From contig WJBW01000004.1 of NCBI GenBank assembly GCA_009646425.1, positions 1-64,000 of the forward strand: DNA of 64,000 bases. The letters run 5' to 3'. The translations under genes were made by a program, and so were the position numbers. Of the stretch, positions 42,694 through 51,786 are shown piece by piece (position 1 is the stretch's first letter; every line of letters begins with the position of its first letter). The notes under the pieces were generated by a model. The model made no database searches. It worked only from the letters and a program-made list of their open reading frames with translations, and was not told the DNA's origin. The DNA is from Burkholderiales bacterium LSUCC0115 (GTDB taxonomy: Bacteria; Pseudomonadota; Gammaproteobacteria; Burkholderiales; Burkholderiaceae_A).

Positions 42694-44490
42694 ATGCGTA
42701 CTCATTTCTCAGGCAGTCTTTCCACCGAGGTACTCGATCAGACCGTCACCCTGTGTGGCTGGGTTCATCGTCGACGCGATCATGGCGGCGTTATTTTTAT
42801 CGATCTGCGGGACCGAGAGGGCATTGCCCAGGTGGTCTGCGACCCGGATCGGCCCGAGGTCTTTGCAACAGCCGAATCACTTCGCAATGAGTTTTGCGTT
42901 CGGATTGTGGGACGGGTTCGGCGCAGACCCGAGGGCACGGTGAACCAGAACCTTGCGAGTGGCGCTGTCGAGATTCTGGCCACCGAGCTCGAGGTGCTCA
43001 ACCCATCGGTTACGCCGGCGTTTCAGCTGGATGATGAAAACCTCTCCGAGACCACTCGTCTGACTCATCGGGTCCTGGATCTTCGTCGTCCACAGATGCA
43101 GCACAACTTGATGCTCCGATACCGTGTCGCCATGGCAATTCGTCGGTATCTGGATGCCCAAGGATTTGTGGACATTGAGACACCCATGCTGACCAAGTCC
43201 ACGCCAGAGGGCGCACGAGATTATCTTGTGCCATCTCGAGTGCATGCCGGCGAGTTCTTTGCTCTGCCCCAGTCCCCTCAGCTCTTCAAGCAACTCCTCA
43301 TGGTGGCCGGGTTTGATCGCTATTATCAGATCACCAAATGCTTCCGCGATGAAGACCTTCGAGCAGATCGTCAGCCGGAATTCACCCAGGTCGACTGCGA
43401 AACCTCCTTCCTGAATGAGCACGAGATTCGTGCACTGTTTGAGGAGATGATTCGCCAGGTCTTTGCGGACAACCTTCAGGTCAAGCTCCCTGAGGTGTTT
43501 CCCACCATGACCTATGCGCAGGCCATGCAAGACTATGGCTCGGACAAGCCGGATCTGAGAATCGATCTGCGTCTGACCGAGCTCACACCAGTCATGAAAG
43601 ACGTGGAGTTCAAAGTCTTTTCAGAGCCTGCAAATGCCAAGAACGGCCGTGTGGTGGCGCTTCGAGTCCCCGGTGGTGCGGCCATGAGCCGGGGAGAGAT
43701 CGACGCGTACACCGAGTTTGTGAAGATCTATGGTGCCAAGGGGCTCGCCTGGATCAAGATCAATGACTTGGCCGCTGGCCGCGATGGCCTGCAGTCACCG
43801 ATCGTCAAGAACATTCACGATGCTGCCTTGCAGGCCATCCTGACCCTGACGCAGGCTGCTTCCGGTGACATCTTGTTCTTCGGGGCTGACAAGGCCAAGG
43901 TCGTTAACGATGCGATTGGAGCCCTGCGCCTGAAAATTGGCCTGAGTGACTTCGCCAAGGCCAACGGTCTGTTCAAGCCCGGATGGCAGCCACTCTGGGT
44001 GGTTGATTTCCCGATGTTTGAGTTTGATGAAGAAAACCAGCGCTGGGCCGCGGTTCATCACCCCTTCACGGCTCCCAAGGATGGCCATGAGGACCTGATG
44101 GACTCCGATCCTGGCGCCTGCCTGGCCAAGGCTTATGACATGGTGCTCAACGGCTGGGAGCTTGGCGGCGGATCTGTTCGTATCCACCGCGAGGAAGTCC
44201 AGTCGAAAGTCTTCCGGGCATTGAACATCGGGCCAGAAGAGGCGCAGGCCAAGTTCGGTTTCCTACTAGATGCTCTTCGGTATGGTGCGCCACCCCATGG
44301 CGGCCTGGCCTTTGGCCTGGATCGACTCGTCACCCTGATGACGGGTGCTGAGTCCATTCGAGATGTGATTGCGTTCCCCAAGACCCAGAGGGCTCAGTGT
44401 CTGCTGACACAGGCACCATCGCCGGCCGACGAGAAGCAGCTTCGTGAGCTGCACATTCGTCTGCGTGAAGCTCCCAAAGTTATGGCATGA
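42694..44490 (+). CDS. aspS: Aspartyl-tRNA synthetase
   Basis: AspS charges tRNA-Asp; bacterial forms of this type sometimes also charge tRNA-Asn. The 598-residue product has the OB anticodon-binding domain ([26 protein letters not shown]), class II motif 2 ([20 protein letters not shown]), a GAD insertion domain in the middle, and motif 3 ([16 protein letters not shown]). Length is typical of the bacterial type. It overlaps the next gene by 4 bp (ATGA). Confidence 0.97.
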   Translation: MRTHFSGSLSTEVLDQTVTLCGWVHRRRDHGGVIFIDLRDREGIAQVVCDPDRPEVFATAESLRNEFCVRIVGRVRRRPEGTVNQNLASGAVEILATELEVLNPSVTPAFQLDDENLSETTRLTHRVLDLRRPQMQHNLMLRYRVAMAIRRYLDAQGFVDIETPMLTKSTPEGARDYLVPSRVHAGEFFALPQSPQLFKQLLMVAGFDRYYQITKCFRDEDLRADRQPEFTQVDCETSFLNEHEIRALFEEMIRQVFADNLQVKLPEVFPTMTYAQAMQDYGSDKPDLRIDLRLTELTPVMKDVEFKVFSEPANAKNGRVVALRVPGGAAMSRGEIDAYTEFVKIYGAKGLAWIKINDLAAGRDGLQSPIVKNIHDAALQAILTLTQAASGDILFFGADKAKVVNDAIGALRLKIGLSDFAKANGLFKPGWQPLWVVDFPMFEFDEENQRWAAVHHPFTAPKDGHEDLMDSDPGACLAKAYDMVLNGWELGGGSVRIHREEVQSKVFRALNIGPEEAQAKFGFLLDALRYGAPPHGGLAFGLDRLVTLMTGAESIRDVIAFPKTQRAQCLLTQAPSPADEKQLRELHIRLREAPKVMA

Positions 44491-45164
44491 CCCATCGCAT
44501 CCTGCCGATCGATTACTGGCAGGCTCTGGTCTACGCACCAGTGACTGCCTTGATCGGCATGGCAGTGGCCTGGCATGAGAACCCCACGGTTGCCCCGGAG
44601 TTATTGAGCCTGACTGCCCTGCAGGCGTCGGTCGTGATGGTCTTGCAGGTCTGGCTGGTCAGTCGCCCTTGGGCCATGCTCGCCTGGTTTGACCGGTCTC
44701 CAGTCCTGATTCGGATGGCTCTCTTGACGGGGTATGGGGCCGCCTTGGTCAACCTCACCGTCTTGCTCATTGGCCAGCGCCTGGAGACCTCCGGTCTGAG
44801 CGTGGGCTTGGTAGCTGGCCTGGCCCTGGCCTGTTATGACCAGTGGCGCTTGTGGCCAAGTCCAACAGAGCGACAGGTCCAGACCATGATGGCCGGGCTC
44901 TACATGGCCTGTGTTGTGTTGCCCTTCTGTGGTCTGATGCAATGGGTGCCGACTGCTGCTGTCTGGGCGTGTGCCGCTGCCATTCCCGCCTGGAAGGCGG
45001 GCCAGCTCGCCCACCTGCAGACACATCAGCCGCATGTGCAAGCGGCAGTCAAGGCCAACGATTGGATTCGTCTACTGTTATTGGCTGCTCTGGTGACCCT
45101 GCTGACGCTCTTGTTGTTCAGCCTGATGGTGTCCACTCTGTTTGGCCAGAGAACCAACGTCTAG
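44487..45164 (+). CDS. Unrecognised integral membrane protein
   Basis: I do not recognise this family. The 225-residue product has six or seven hydrophobic segments, for example around residues 9-27, 43-60, 73-95, 103-118, 130-150, 155-172 and 192-218. It lacks a signal peptide and obvious catalytic motifs; the few polar residues include a loop [13 protein letters not shown]. The ATGA overlap with aspS and the 12-bp gap to the Nudix-EEP gene suggest co-translation with both. Codon use resembles its neighbours, so it is probably a resident gene. Confidence 0.7.
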   Translation: MTHRILPIDYWQALVYAPVTALIGMAVAWHENPTVAPELLSLTALQASVVMVLQVWLVSRPWAMLAWFDRSPVLIRMALLTGYGAALVNLTVLLIGQRLETSGLSVGLVAGLALACYDQWRLWPSPTERQVQTMMAGLYMACVVLPFCGLMQWVPTAAVWACAAAIPAWKAGQLAHLQTHQPHVQAAVKANDWIRLLLLAALVTLLTLLLFSLMVSTLFGQRTNV

Positions 45165-45176
45165 CGTCAATCTGGC

Positions 45177-46412
45177 ATGAAGCCCACCAAGATACCCATC
45201 TCTGTTCTGGTGGTCATTCACGATGGGCAGGGACAGGTGCTGCTCATCGAGAGGGCGGACAAACCTGGCTTCTGGCAATCCGTGACGGGCAGCCTGGATC
45301 AGGAATCGGAACCGCCGGTGCAGGCCGCTCGGCGGGAGCTCCAAGAGGAAACGGGATTCGTCTGCCCCCAACAGGACTGGCTGGATTGGCAGCAGACCCA
45401 GCGTTACGAGATTTTTCCCCATTGGCGACATCGCTATGCCCCCGGTGTGACCCACAACACAGAGCATGTTTTTTCTGTTCGAGTGCCACCCGGTGCCCAA
45501 CCGGCCCTATCGGCCAGAGAGCATGTGCGCTATGAGTGGCTGTCATGGCAACAGGCGGTTGAGAGGTGTTTCTCATGGACCAATGTGTTGGCCATCGAGC
45601 AACTCGCGCATCGCCTGGGTTGGTCACGGTTGGCATCCCCTGAGCTGCTCACGGTTGCCAGTTACAACATCCACAAAGGTCGTTCCAGCGGCTTTCTGGG
45701 CTGGAGGCGGCGGCTGGTCATTCATGAGATGGCCCAGGCCTTGGGCAGCATGGCAGCCGAATTGGTCTTTCTTCAGGAGGTGCAGGGGCGCAACGATCGC
45801 GCAGCCTTGCGACATGCACACTGGCCCATAGAGTCTCAGCATGATCTTCTCTCGAATGGATACCATCAGTCGGCCTATCGACCAGCGGCACACTACCTGC
45901 ACGGCCACCACGGCAATGCCTTGCTGTCTCAGTTCCCGATTCTCACCGTTCAGGCCAAAGATTTCTCGGACCACGCCCTTGAGAAGCGGTCGGTCTTGCA
46001 TGCAGTGGTGCGGTATGGCTCAGAGGCCCTCTACCTGTTTGTGGTGCATTTTGGTTTGTTGCACCAGAGTCGTCTGCGACAGTTCTCGCATCTGGTCCGC
46101 TGGATCGAGCAGGCCGTGCCGGCCTCCGCACCGCTCATCGTCGCAGGCGACTTCAATGACTGGCGGCGACAACTGCCGCTGGCTGCCTTTCAGGCGCTGG
46201 GTCTGGAAGAGATCTCTGGCCGGCCGGTTGGTCGAACGGGGTACAGACGCCCGGACCGTACCTTTCCGAGTTTCATGCCGATACTGCCCATGGATCGAAT
46301 GTTCACCAGAGGATTTGAGCTGGTGGGCTCACGCCGCGGCGGTGGCGGGCCCCGATGGGCCAGCCTCTCCGATCACTTGCCTTTGCTCGCCCAGTTGCGT
46401 CGTCGACCATGA
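45177..46412 (+). CDS. Fusion: NudB-like Nudix hydrolase plus endonuclease/exonuclease/phosphatase domain
   Basis: The 411-residue protein joins two enzymes. Residues 1-150 are a Nudix domain with WQSVTGSLDQE...REELQEETGF-type box at 38-61, closest in style to NudB, which removes pyrophosphate from dihydroneopterin triphosphate in folate synthesis. Residues 158-411 are an EEP-fold phosphoesterase with SYNIHKG (162-168), LQEVQ, the VAGDFNDW motif and SDHLPL near the C-terminus. The link is about 10 residues and no frameshift is seen. In many relatives these are separate neighbouring genes. The stop overlaps the clsB start (ATGA). Confidence 0.85.
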   Translation: MKPTKIPISVLVVIHDGQGQVLLIERADKPGFWQSVTGSLDQESEPPVQAARRELQEETGFVCPQQDWLDWQQTQRYEIFPHWRHRYAPGVTHNTEHVFSVRVPPGAQPALSAREHVRYEWLSWQQAVERCFSWTNVLAIEQLAHRLGWSRLASPELLTVASYNIHKGRSSGFLGWRRRLVIHEMAQALGSMAAELVFLQEVQGRNDRAALRHAHWPIESQHDLLSNGYHQSAYRPAAHYLHGHHGNALLSQFPILTVQAKDFSDHALEKRSVLHAVVRYGSEALYLFVVHFGLLHQSRLRQFSHLVRWIEQAVPASAPLIVAGDFNDWRRQLPLAAFQALGLEEISGRPVGRTGYRRPDRTFPSFMPILPMDRMFTRGFELVGSRRGGGGPRWASLSDHLPLLAQLRRRP

Positions 46413-47620
46413 ACCGTCAGCCGTCGCTTCTGGTCAATGGCCAGCAGTACTTTGCGCGGCTTGTTGAAGACATCCACCAGGCCACCGATCAGGTCTACCT
46501 AGAGACTTATTTGCTCTCAGCCGACCAGGAGACCGAACCGGTTTTGGCGGCTCTAGAGCGGGCTGCTGCTCGAGGGGTTCGCGTCATGATCGTAGTCGAC
46601 GGGTTTGGCGGTCGAACTGGCCTAGCAGTGCTAGAACACCGTTGGCAGGCCGCCGGCATCGAATGGCGAGCCTTTCGTCCCGGCGTCCGTCTTTTCTCCC
46701 CCCAGTCCTGGCGTCGTCTCCATCGGAAGTTGGTCTTGATCGACCAACAGATCTTGTACATCGGGGGCATTAACCTCATTGGCGACCATGTGGACCTTCA
46801 CCATGGCCCACTCCCAGCGCCGCGATTTGATCTGGCGGTTCGGACAGAATCGCCCCCTGTGTGTGGCCAAGCCCTCCGCCTGGCTCAATCCACCTGGCGG
46901 CGCCTGAGTTGGTCGAATTGGCTGCGGTCTCCATTAAAAGACCAGCAGCTCAGAGCGTTTTGGCGAAGCCTTCGGCCGATGCTTCGTCGACGCTGGCAGT
47001 CGACGTTATCAGCAGACCGCCGACAGATCAGACTCTTGCTGAGAGACAACCTACGGCATCGTCACACCATCGAGCGCGCCTATCACCAAGCCCTTCGCAA
47101 GGCCAGGCACGAGGTGGTCATGGCGATGGCCTACTTCCTTCCGACGCGTTCGTTGCGGGCCGCCCTGGTTCAAGCGGCCCGATCGGGTGTTCGTGTCAGA
47201 TTGCTCATTCAAGGACGTGTGGAATATTGGTGGGCTCATTGGGCGCAGCAGGCTCTCGTGAGTGAGCTCATAGACGAGGGCATTGAAATCTATGAATACC
47301 GCAGAAGCTTCCTGCATGCCAAGGCCCTCTGCGTGGACGACTGGGTCACCATTGGGTCTTCCAACATTGACCCGTTCTCACTCATGCTCTCACTCGAGGC
47401 CAACCTGGTCATTGAGCAGCCTCGCTTCGCTCACAAGCTTCGCGATGTGTTGAACCAGGCGATTGCTGAGGGTGCTGAGCAGCTCCCGTCACCAAGACTT
47501 CGGTACCGAGGGGCGCGCGGCTCGCTTCAGCGCGCCCTGCATCAGATGGCCATGGCCATGGCCCTGGTGGGGCTGCGAATGTTCATTGCCATCAGTCGCA
47601 GAGCGCACGTCATTGGATAA
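46409..47620 (+). CDS. clsB: Cardiolipin synthase B-type phospholipase D family protein
   Basis: ClsB-type enzymes join phospholipids to make cardiolipin at the inner membrane. The 403-residue product has two HKD motifs: His105-Lys107-Asp112 (HRKLVLIDQQILYIGGIN) and His303-Lys305-Asp310 (HAKALCVDDWVTIGSSN). The start is the ATG at 46409, overlapping the preceding stop; an upstream in-frame start would lie inside the EEP domain. In E. coli the clsB homologue ybhO also follows an EEP gene, ybhP, which supports the assignment. Confidence 0.9.
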   Translation: MNRQPSLLVNGQQYFARLVEDIHQATDQVYLETYLLSADQETEPVLAALERAAARGVRVMIVVDGFGGRTGLAVLEHRWQAAGIEWRAFRPGVRLFSPQSWRRLHRKLVLIDQQILYIGGINLIGDHVDLHHGPLPAPRFDLAVRTESPPVCGQALRLAQSTWRRLSWSNWLRSPLKDQQLRAFWRSLRPMLRRRWQSTLSADRRQIRLLLRDNLRHRHTIERAYHQALRKARHEVVMAMAYFLPTRSLRAALVQAARSGVRVRLLIQGRVEYWWAHWAQQALVSELIDEGIEIYEYRRSFLHAKALCVDDWVTIGSSNIDPFSLMLSLEANLVIEQPRFAHKLRDVLNQAIAEGAEQLPSPRLRYRGARGSLQRALHQMAMAMALVGLRMFIAISRRAHVIG

Positions 47621-48497
47621 ATCGGTAACGGTCTATGGCGTGGATTTCAGCAGTGCCCCCTGCCGAAAAAAGCCCATCGCTGTCGCGGTGGGTCGACTCA
47701 GTCTTGGTCTTGATGGTCGAGCGATCGTTGAGATAGACGGACTCGAGTGGCTAGAAACCTTGCCTGCGTTCTCTGATTTTCTGAATCGCCCCGGCCCTTG
47801 GCTCGGTGGTTTCGATCTGCCCTTTGGGCAACCCAGGAGCCTGCTGACGCATTACGGCTGGCCCCTGCACTGGGATGCCTTTGTCGACTTTTTCTGTCAG
47901 ACCCCACGGGAGAGCTTGCGCGATTGCTTTCGACAGTGGTGCAACGCCAGACCTGTCGGACAGAAGTTCGCCTGGCGTCAGGCGGACAAGCCGGCTGGAT
48001 CCAGTCCGGCGATGCGATGGACCAATCCTCCAGTCGCTTGGATGATGCAGGCCGGCATCGGGCGGATGAAGGCCGCCGGCCTGGTCTTTCCAGCCCATCG
48101 TTATCCGGGGTCAGCCTGGACAGCCGATGGCGACTTGGCGGCTGATCAGACCGAGGCCCGACTGGCCTTAGAGGCCTATCCGGGTTTTACGGCTCGACAA
48201 GTCACACGGGCCTCTTACAAGTCAGACAACCCGGGTCAGCAGACCGCCGACCGAGAGATGGCCAGGCGCCGGATTGTTGAGGCAATGCTCTCGGGAGAGG
48301 CGGGGCTGACGGTGGCTTGTCGCGTCGCTGAGCCATTGCGCGACTGCATGATTTCGGAGCCCCGCGGGGACGCATTGGACGCTGTGATCTGCGCACTGCA
48401 GGCAGCCCAGGCAGCTGTGCAGCCCAGGTTTGGCCTGCCCGATGACTTGGATCCACTGGAGGGGTGGATCGCAACGGTCCCGCCCCCCAGCGGTTAG
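47613..48497 (+). CDS. DUF429 family protein
   Basis: From TTG 47613 the product has 294 residues and begins with KSVTVYGVDFSSAPCRKKP, the N-terminal DUF429 signature with an RNase-H-like first strand and acidic residue (GVDFSS). Further conserved parts are GGFDLPFGQPR, FRQWCNARP, HRYPGSAWTADG and EAYPGF. The family is uncharacterised; an RNase-H-like fold is suspected. The long upstream extension of this frame runs through clsB and is not real. The start overlaps clsB by 8 bp and the ribosome-binding site is weak. Confidence 0.8.
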   Translation: MDKSVTVYGVDFSSAPCRKKPIAVAVGRLSLGLDGRAIVEIDGLEWLETLPAFSDFLNRPGPWLGGFDLPFGQPRSLLTHYGWPLHWDAFVDFFCQTPRESLRDCFRQWCNARPVGQKFAWRQADKPAGSSPAMRWTNPPVAWMMQAGIGRMKAAGLVFPAHRYPGSAWTADGDLAADQTEARLALEAYPGFTARQVTRASYKSDNPGQQTADREMARRRIVEAMLSGEAGLTVACRVAEPLRDCMISEPRGDALDAVICALQAAQAAVQPRFGLPDDLDPLEGWIATVPPPSG

Positions 48498-48511
48498 CAC
48501 CGAACTGGTGC
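48497..48511. promoter_or_regulatory. NtrC-like enhancer dyad
   Basis: GCACCGAACTGGTGC fits the NtrC consensus GCAC-N7-GTGC, with five-base arms GCACC and GGTGC. It begins at the last base of the DUF429 stop codon and its centre is about 150 bp upstream of the predicted sigma-54 transcription start, a usual enhancer distance. A half-site GCACCA lies at 48548-48553. Confidence 0.65.
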
Positions 48512-48626
48512 GACTGGATCCGGTTTGGGCGAAGCCAGCCCTCGGGCGCACCAAAACAGTTCTTTTTCGGGTTGGTGAAGGTATCGGAGGCAGCCTCTGG
48601 GGGCCCTCTGGCTGGAAAAATGAGAT

Positions 48627-48642
48627 TGGCATGCTTTCTGCA
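48627..48642 (+). promoter_or_regulatory. Sigma-54 promoter of the cyanate operon
   Basis: TGGCATG-CTTT-CTGCA matches the sigma-54 consensus TGGCACG-N4-TTGCW in all but two positions, and the invariant GG (48628-48629) and GC (48640-48641) are exactly 10 bp apart. The predicted start is near 48653, leaving about 25 nt before the ATG at 48678 and its GGAG site. Together with the NtrC-like dyad upstream it indicates induction on nitrogen limitation. Confidence 0.75.
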
Positions 48643-48677
48643 TTAGTCGGTTGTCTGTTCCTCAACCGGAGTGAATC

Positions 48678-50051
48678 ATGTCTATCTTTTCAAACCCGTT
48701 TAATCACAAGATCTCTCTTCACTCTCGCTGCTCGTGTGGCCAGCACACCAGCGAAGCCGAGCACATTGCTGCCGAGAGCCGAGCACTGGCCCAGCAAGAA
48801 GAAGCGTTAACCGGCCGAGTGGTCGAACAAGGCATCCTTCGCGCCTTGTTTCCGAATGACGAACTCCGCCGTCGCTTTCTGAAGGCAGTGGGGACTCCGA
48901 CTGCGATGGCTGCAGTCTCTAGTCTCTTTCCAATGGCCATGGCCAAGGAAGCCTTTGCAGCCGCACCTGGCAAGCTGGAAAAGACCAAGCTGAAGGTCGG
49001 TTTCATTCCCATCACCTGCGCAACGCCGATCATCATGGCGCACCCGATGGGCTTTTACAGCAAGCAGGGTCTCGATGTAGAGGTGGTCAAGACTGCTGGC
49101 TGGGCGGTGGTGAGGGACAAGGCCCTGAACAAGGAATATGACGCTGCCCACATGCTGTCGCCGATGCCATTGGCCATTAGCCTTGGGGCCGGTGCTGCAC
49201 CCCAGCCCTACACTATGCCGGCCGTTGAGAACATCAACGGACAAGCCATTACCCTGGCCATGAAGCACAAGGACAAACGCGACCCGAAGTCTTGGAAGGG
49301 CTTTAAGTTTGCCGTGCCGTTCGACTACTCCATGCACAACTACCTGCTGCGGTACTACGTTGCAGAGTACGGCCTGGATCCCGACACCGATATCCAGATT
49401 CGGGTGGTTCCACCGCCCGAGATGGTGGCCAACCTGCGGGCTGGCAACATCGACGGATTCCTGGCGCCCGATCCGGTCAACCAGCGGGCGGTCTATGACG
49501 GAGTGGGGTTCATTCACATTCTCTCCAAAGAGATCTGGGACGGTCACCCCTGTTGTGCCTTCGCGGCCAGCAAGGAGTTTGTGACCACCATGCCCAACAC
49601 CTATGGCGCCCTGCTGAGAGCCATTATTCAGGCCACCGCCTATGCCCGTAAGCCTGAGAACCGAAAGGAAATCGCAGCGGCGATCGCACCTCGGAATTAC
49701 CTGAACCAGCCTGTGACGGTGGTGGAGCAGATCCTCACCGGCACGTTCGCCGATGGCCTGGGCAATGTGAAGAAGGTGCCAGATCGGATTGACTTTGACC
49801 CCTTCCCCTGGGAGTCCTTTGCGGTCTGGATCCTGACGCAGATGCAGCGCTGGGGTCAGATCAAGGGTGAGGTGGACTATCAGAAAGTCGCCAAAGAGGT
49901 CTTCCTGGCCACTGACGCGGCCCGTCTGATGAAAGAGGCTGGCCTCACGCCGCCATCGTCGAGCAGCAAGACCTTCTCGGTCATGGGCAAGCCGTTTGAT
50001 CCGACCAAGGCAGCGGCCTACGCCAAGAGCTTCAAGATCGGACGGGTTTGA
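48678..50051 (+). CDS. cynA: Cyanate/nitrate-type ABC transporter, Tat-exported substrate-binding protein
   Basis: This 457-residue protein belongs to the NrtA/CmpA substrate-binding family for nitrate, bicarbonate or cyanate. Linkage to cyanase favours cyanate. The body shows KVGFIPITCATPIIMAHPMGFYSKQGLDVEVVKTAGWAVVRDKAL and DPVNQRAVYDGVGF. Its N-terminus is unusual: a 63-residue region with a Cys18-Ser-Cys20-Gly motif (CSCGQHTSEAEH) precedes a Tat motif RRRFLK at 64-69 and a hydrophobic stretch. Export as a folded protein is therefore likely. The gene is first in the operon. Confidence 0.85.
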   Translation: MSIFSNPFNHKISLHSRCSCGQHTSEAEHIAAESRALAQQEEALTGRVVEQGILRALFPNDELRRRFLKAVGTPTAMAAVSSLFPMAMAKEAFAAAPGKLEKTKLKVGFIPITCATPIIMAHPMGFYSKQGLDVEVVKTAGWAVVRDKALNKEYDAAHMLSPMPLAISLGAGAAPQPYTMPAVENINGQAITLAMKHKDKRDPKSWKGFKFAVPFDYSMHNYLLRYYVAEYGLDPDTDIQIRVVPPPEMVANLRAGNIDGFLAPDPVNQRAVYDGVGFIHILSKEIWDGHPCCAFAASKEFVTTMPNTYGALLRAIIQATAYARKPENRKEIAAAIAPRNYLNQPVTVVEQILTGTFADGLGNVKKVPDRIDFDPFPWESFAVWILTQMQRWGQIKGEVDYQKVAKEVFLATDAARLMKEAGLTPPSSSSKTFSVMGKPFDPTKAAAYAKSFKIGRV

Positions 50052-50053
50052 TC

Positions 50054-50896
50054 ATGAAGGCCTCTCTAACCCTCAGAGCTGCCGTTCTATCGGTGTTGAT
50101 CCTGGTCACGTTCCTGGTGGCCTGGCACATTGCCACCATGCCGGTGTCATCGGCCCAGGTGGTCAACGATGACTATGCTCGGCTGGTTGGGGGGGCCGCA
50201 GCCTCTGGTCAACAGTCTGCCTTTCCTCGGCCGGCCGATCTTGGTCAAAAGCTGGTCGAGGCTTTGTCCGATCCGTTCTATGACAACGGGCCCAACGACA
50301 AGGGCATCGGCATTCAGCTGGGCTACTCCGTGGGCCGAGTGGCCCTGGGCTTTGGGGCGGCTGCCTTGTTGGCAATCCCCCTGGGCTTTCTGATTGGAAT
50401 GTCACCGTTGGTGATGCGGGCCCTGGACCCCTTCATTCAGGTGCTCAAGCCTATTTCCCCGCTGGCCTGGATGCCGCTGGCCTTGTTCACCTTGAAGGAC
50501 AGCAACGTCTCGGCGGTTTTTGTGATCTTCATCTGTTCGGTCTGGCCCATGCTCATGAACACGGCCTTCGGCGTGTCGGCGGTTCGCAAGGATTGGCTCG
50601 ATGTCGCCAAGACCTTGGAGCTCAACCCGGTTCGCAAAGCATTGTTTGTGGTGCTGCCGGCAGCCGCGCCAACGATCATGACTGGCATGCGGATCTCCAT
50701 CGGGATTGCCTGGTTGGTGATCGTCGCAGCCGAGATGCTGGTTGGAGGCACGGGCATCGGCTACTTCGTCTGGAACGAGTGGAACAACCTGTCGATCTCC
50801 AACATTCTGGTGGCCGTCTTGGCCATTGGTCTGGTCGGCATGCTGCTCGACACCCTTTTTGCCCGGCTCCAGAAAGCCCTGACTTACAAGGATTGA
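50054..50896 (+). CDS. cynB: Cyanate/nitrate-type ABC transporter permease
   Basis: The 280-residue permease has a first helix at about 8-28, a periplasmic loop and five further membrane segments. The EAA-type coupling loop reads DVAKTLELNPVRKALFVVLPAAAPTIMTGMRISIGIAW at about 180-217, typical of the NrtB/SsuC/TauC group. The ATG at 50054 follows the cynA stop by 2 bp; an overlapping TTG six bases upstream is less likely. It forms the channel with the ATPase encoded 4 bp downstream. Confidence 0.9.
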   Translation: MKASLTLRAAVLSVLILVTFLVAWHIATMPVSSAQVVNDDYARLVGGAAASGQQSAFPRPADLGQKLVEALSDPFYDNGPNDKGIGIQLGYSVGRVALGFGAAALLAIPLGFLIGMSPLVMRALDPFIQVLKPISPLAWMPLALFTLKDSNVSAVFVIFICSVWPMLMNTAFGVSAVRKDWLDVAKTLELNPVRKALFVVLPAAAPTIMTGMRISIGIAWLVIVAAEMLVGGTGIGYFVWNEWNNLSISNILVAVLAIGLVGMLLDTLFARLQKALTYKD

Positions 50897-50900
50897 TGCC

Positions 50901-51773
50901 ATGAGTTTTCTTAAAGTCGACCAGCTGAAAAAAATCTATCCCATGCGCTCGGGCGGTGAAACCGTGGTCTTCGAAGGCGTGAACTTTGGAATTGAAAAAG
51001 GCGAGTTTGTCTGCATCATTGGCCACTCAGGCTGCGGTAAGACGACCATTCTGAATGTCCTGGCGGGGCTGGAGAGCCAGTCTGCTGGTCAGGTGTTTAT
51101 GGATGGCCGGGAGGTGGCGGGTCCCAGCCTAGACCGAGGAGTGGTCTTTCAGACCCACGCCCTCATGCCTTGGCTAACCGTCAAAGCGAATGTGGCCTTT
51201 GCCGTTCGATCCCGGTACCCAGACTGGTCCAAGGCCCAGGTCGATGAGCATGCCATGCGGTATATCGAGATGGTTCATCTAAAGGGCGCTGAGGACAAGA
51301 GGCCCTCAGAGCTCTCTGGTGGCATGAAGCAGCGCGTTGGCATCGCCCGAGCCTTCTCCATTCAACCCAAGATGCTTCTGCTCGACGAGCCCTTCGGCGC
51401 TCTCGATGCCCTGACCAGAGGCAGCATTCAGGACGAGCTGCTTCAGATTGTTCAGCAGACGGGGCAGACCGTCTTCATGATCACGCACGATGTCGACGAG
51501 GCCATCTTTCTGGCCGACAAGATCATGCTGATGTCCAACGGACCACAGGCCGTGATTGCCGAGGTGGTGGTCAACACCCTGCCACGAGACCGCCGCCGTG
51601 CCACGTTGCACCATCAACCGCAGTACTACCCCATTCGTAACCATCTGGTGGATTTCTTGGTGAATCGGGCCAAGGCCATTTCAGTTGGTCAGGAGAAAAA
51701 GCCCACAAGCCCACGCATGGTGAGCCCTGGCCTCTCCACTTCGTCCATGTCCTCTGTCAACACGCTTAACTAA
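50901..51773 (+). CDS. cynD: Cyanate/nitrate-type ABC transporter ATP-binding protein
   Basis: The 290-residue ATPase has Walker A GHSGCGKTT (41-49), the Q-loop in VVFQTHALMPW, signature LSGGMKQRVGIARA near residue 137, Walker B MLLLDEPFGALDA and the H-loop in MITHDVDEA. This is the NrtD/TauB group. It powers import through the adjacent permease. The gene ends 13 bp before the cyanase gene, which has its own AAAAGGAG site. Confidence 0.92.
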   Translation: MSFLKVDQLKKIYPMRSGGETVVFEGVNFGIEKGEFVCIIGHSGCGKTTILNVLAGLESQSAGQVFMDGREVAGPSLDRGVVFQTHALMPWLTVKANVAFAVRSRYPDWSKAQVDEHAMRYIEMVHLKGAEDKRPSELSGGMKQRVGIARAFSIQPKMLLLDEPFGALDALTRGSIQDELLQIVQQTGQTVFMITHDVDEAIFLADKIMLMSNGPQAVIAEVVVNTLPRDRRRATLHHQPQYYPIRNHLVDFLVNRAKAISVGQEKKPTSPRMVSPGLSTSSMSSVNTLN

Positions 51774-51786
51774 AAAGGAGTTTGTT

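Noticed and set aside
47463-47612. N-terminal extension of the DUF429 protein
   Set aside because: It lies in another frame of the clsB coding region and has no similarity to the family; the conserved start VTVYGVDFSS begins just after the TTG at 47613.
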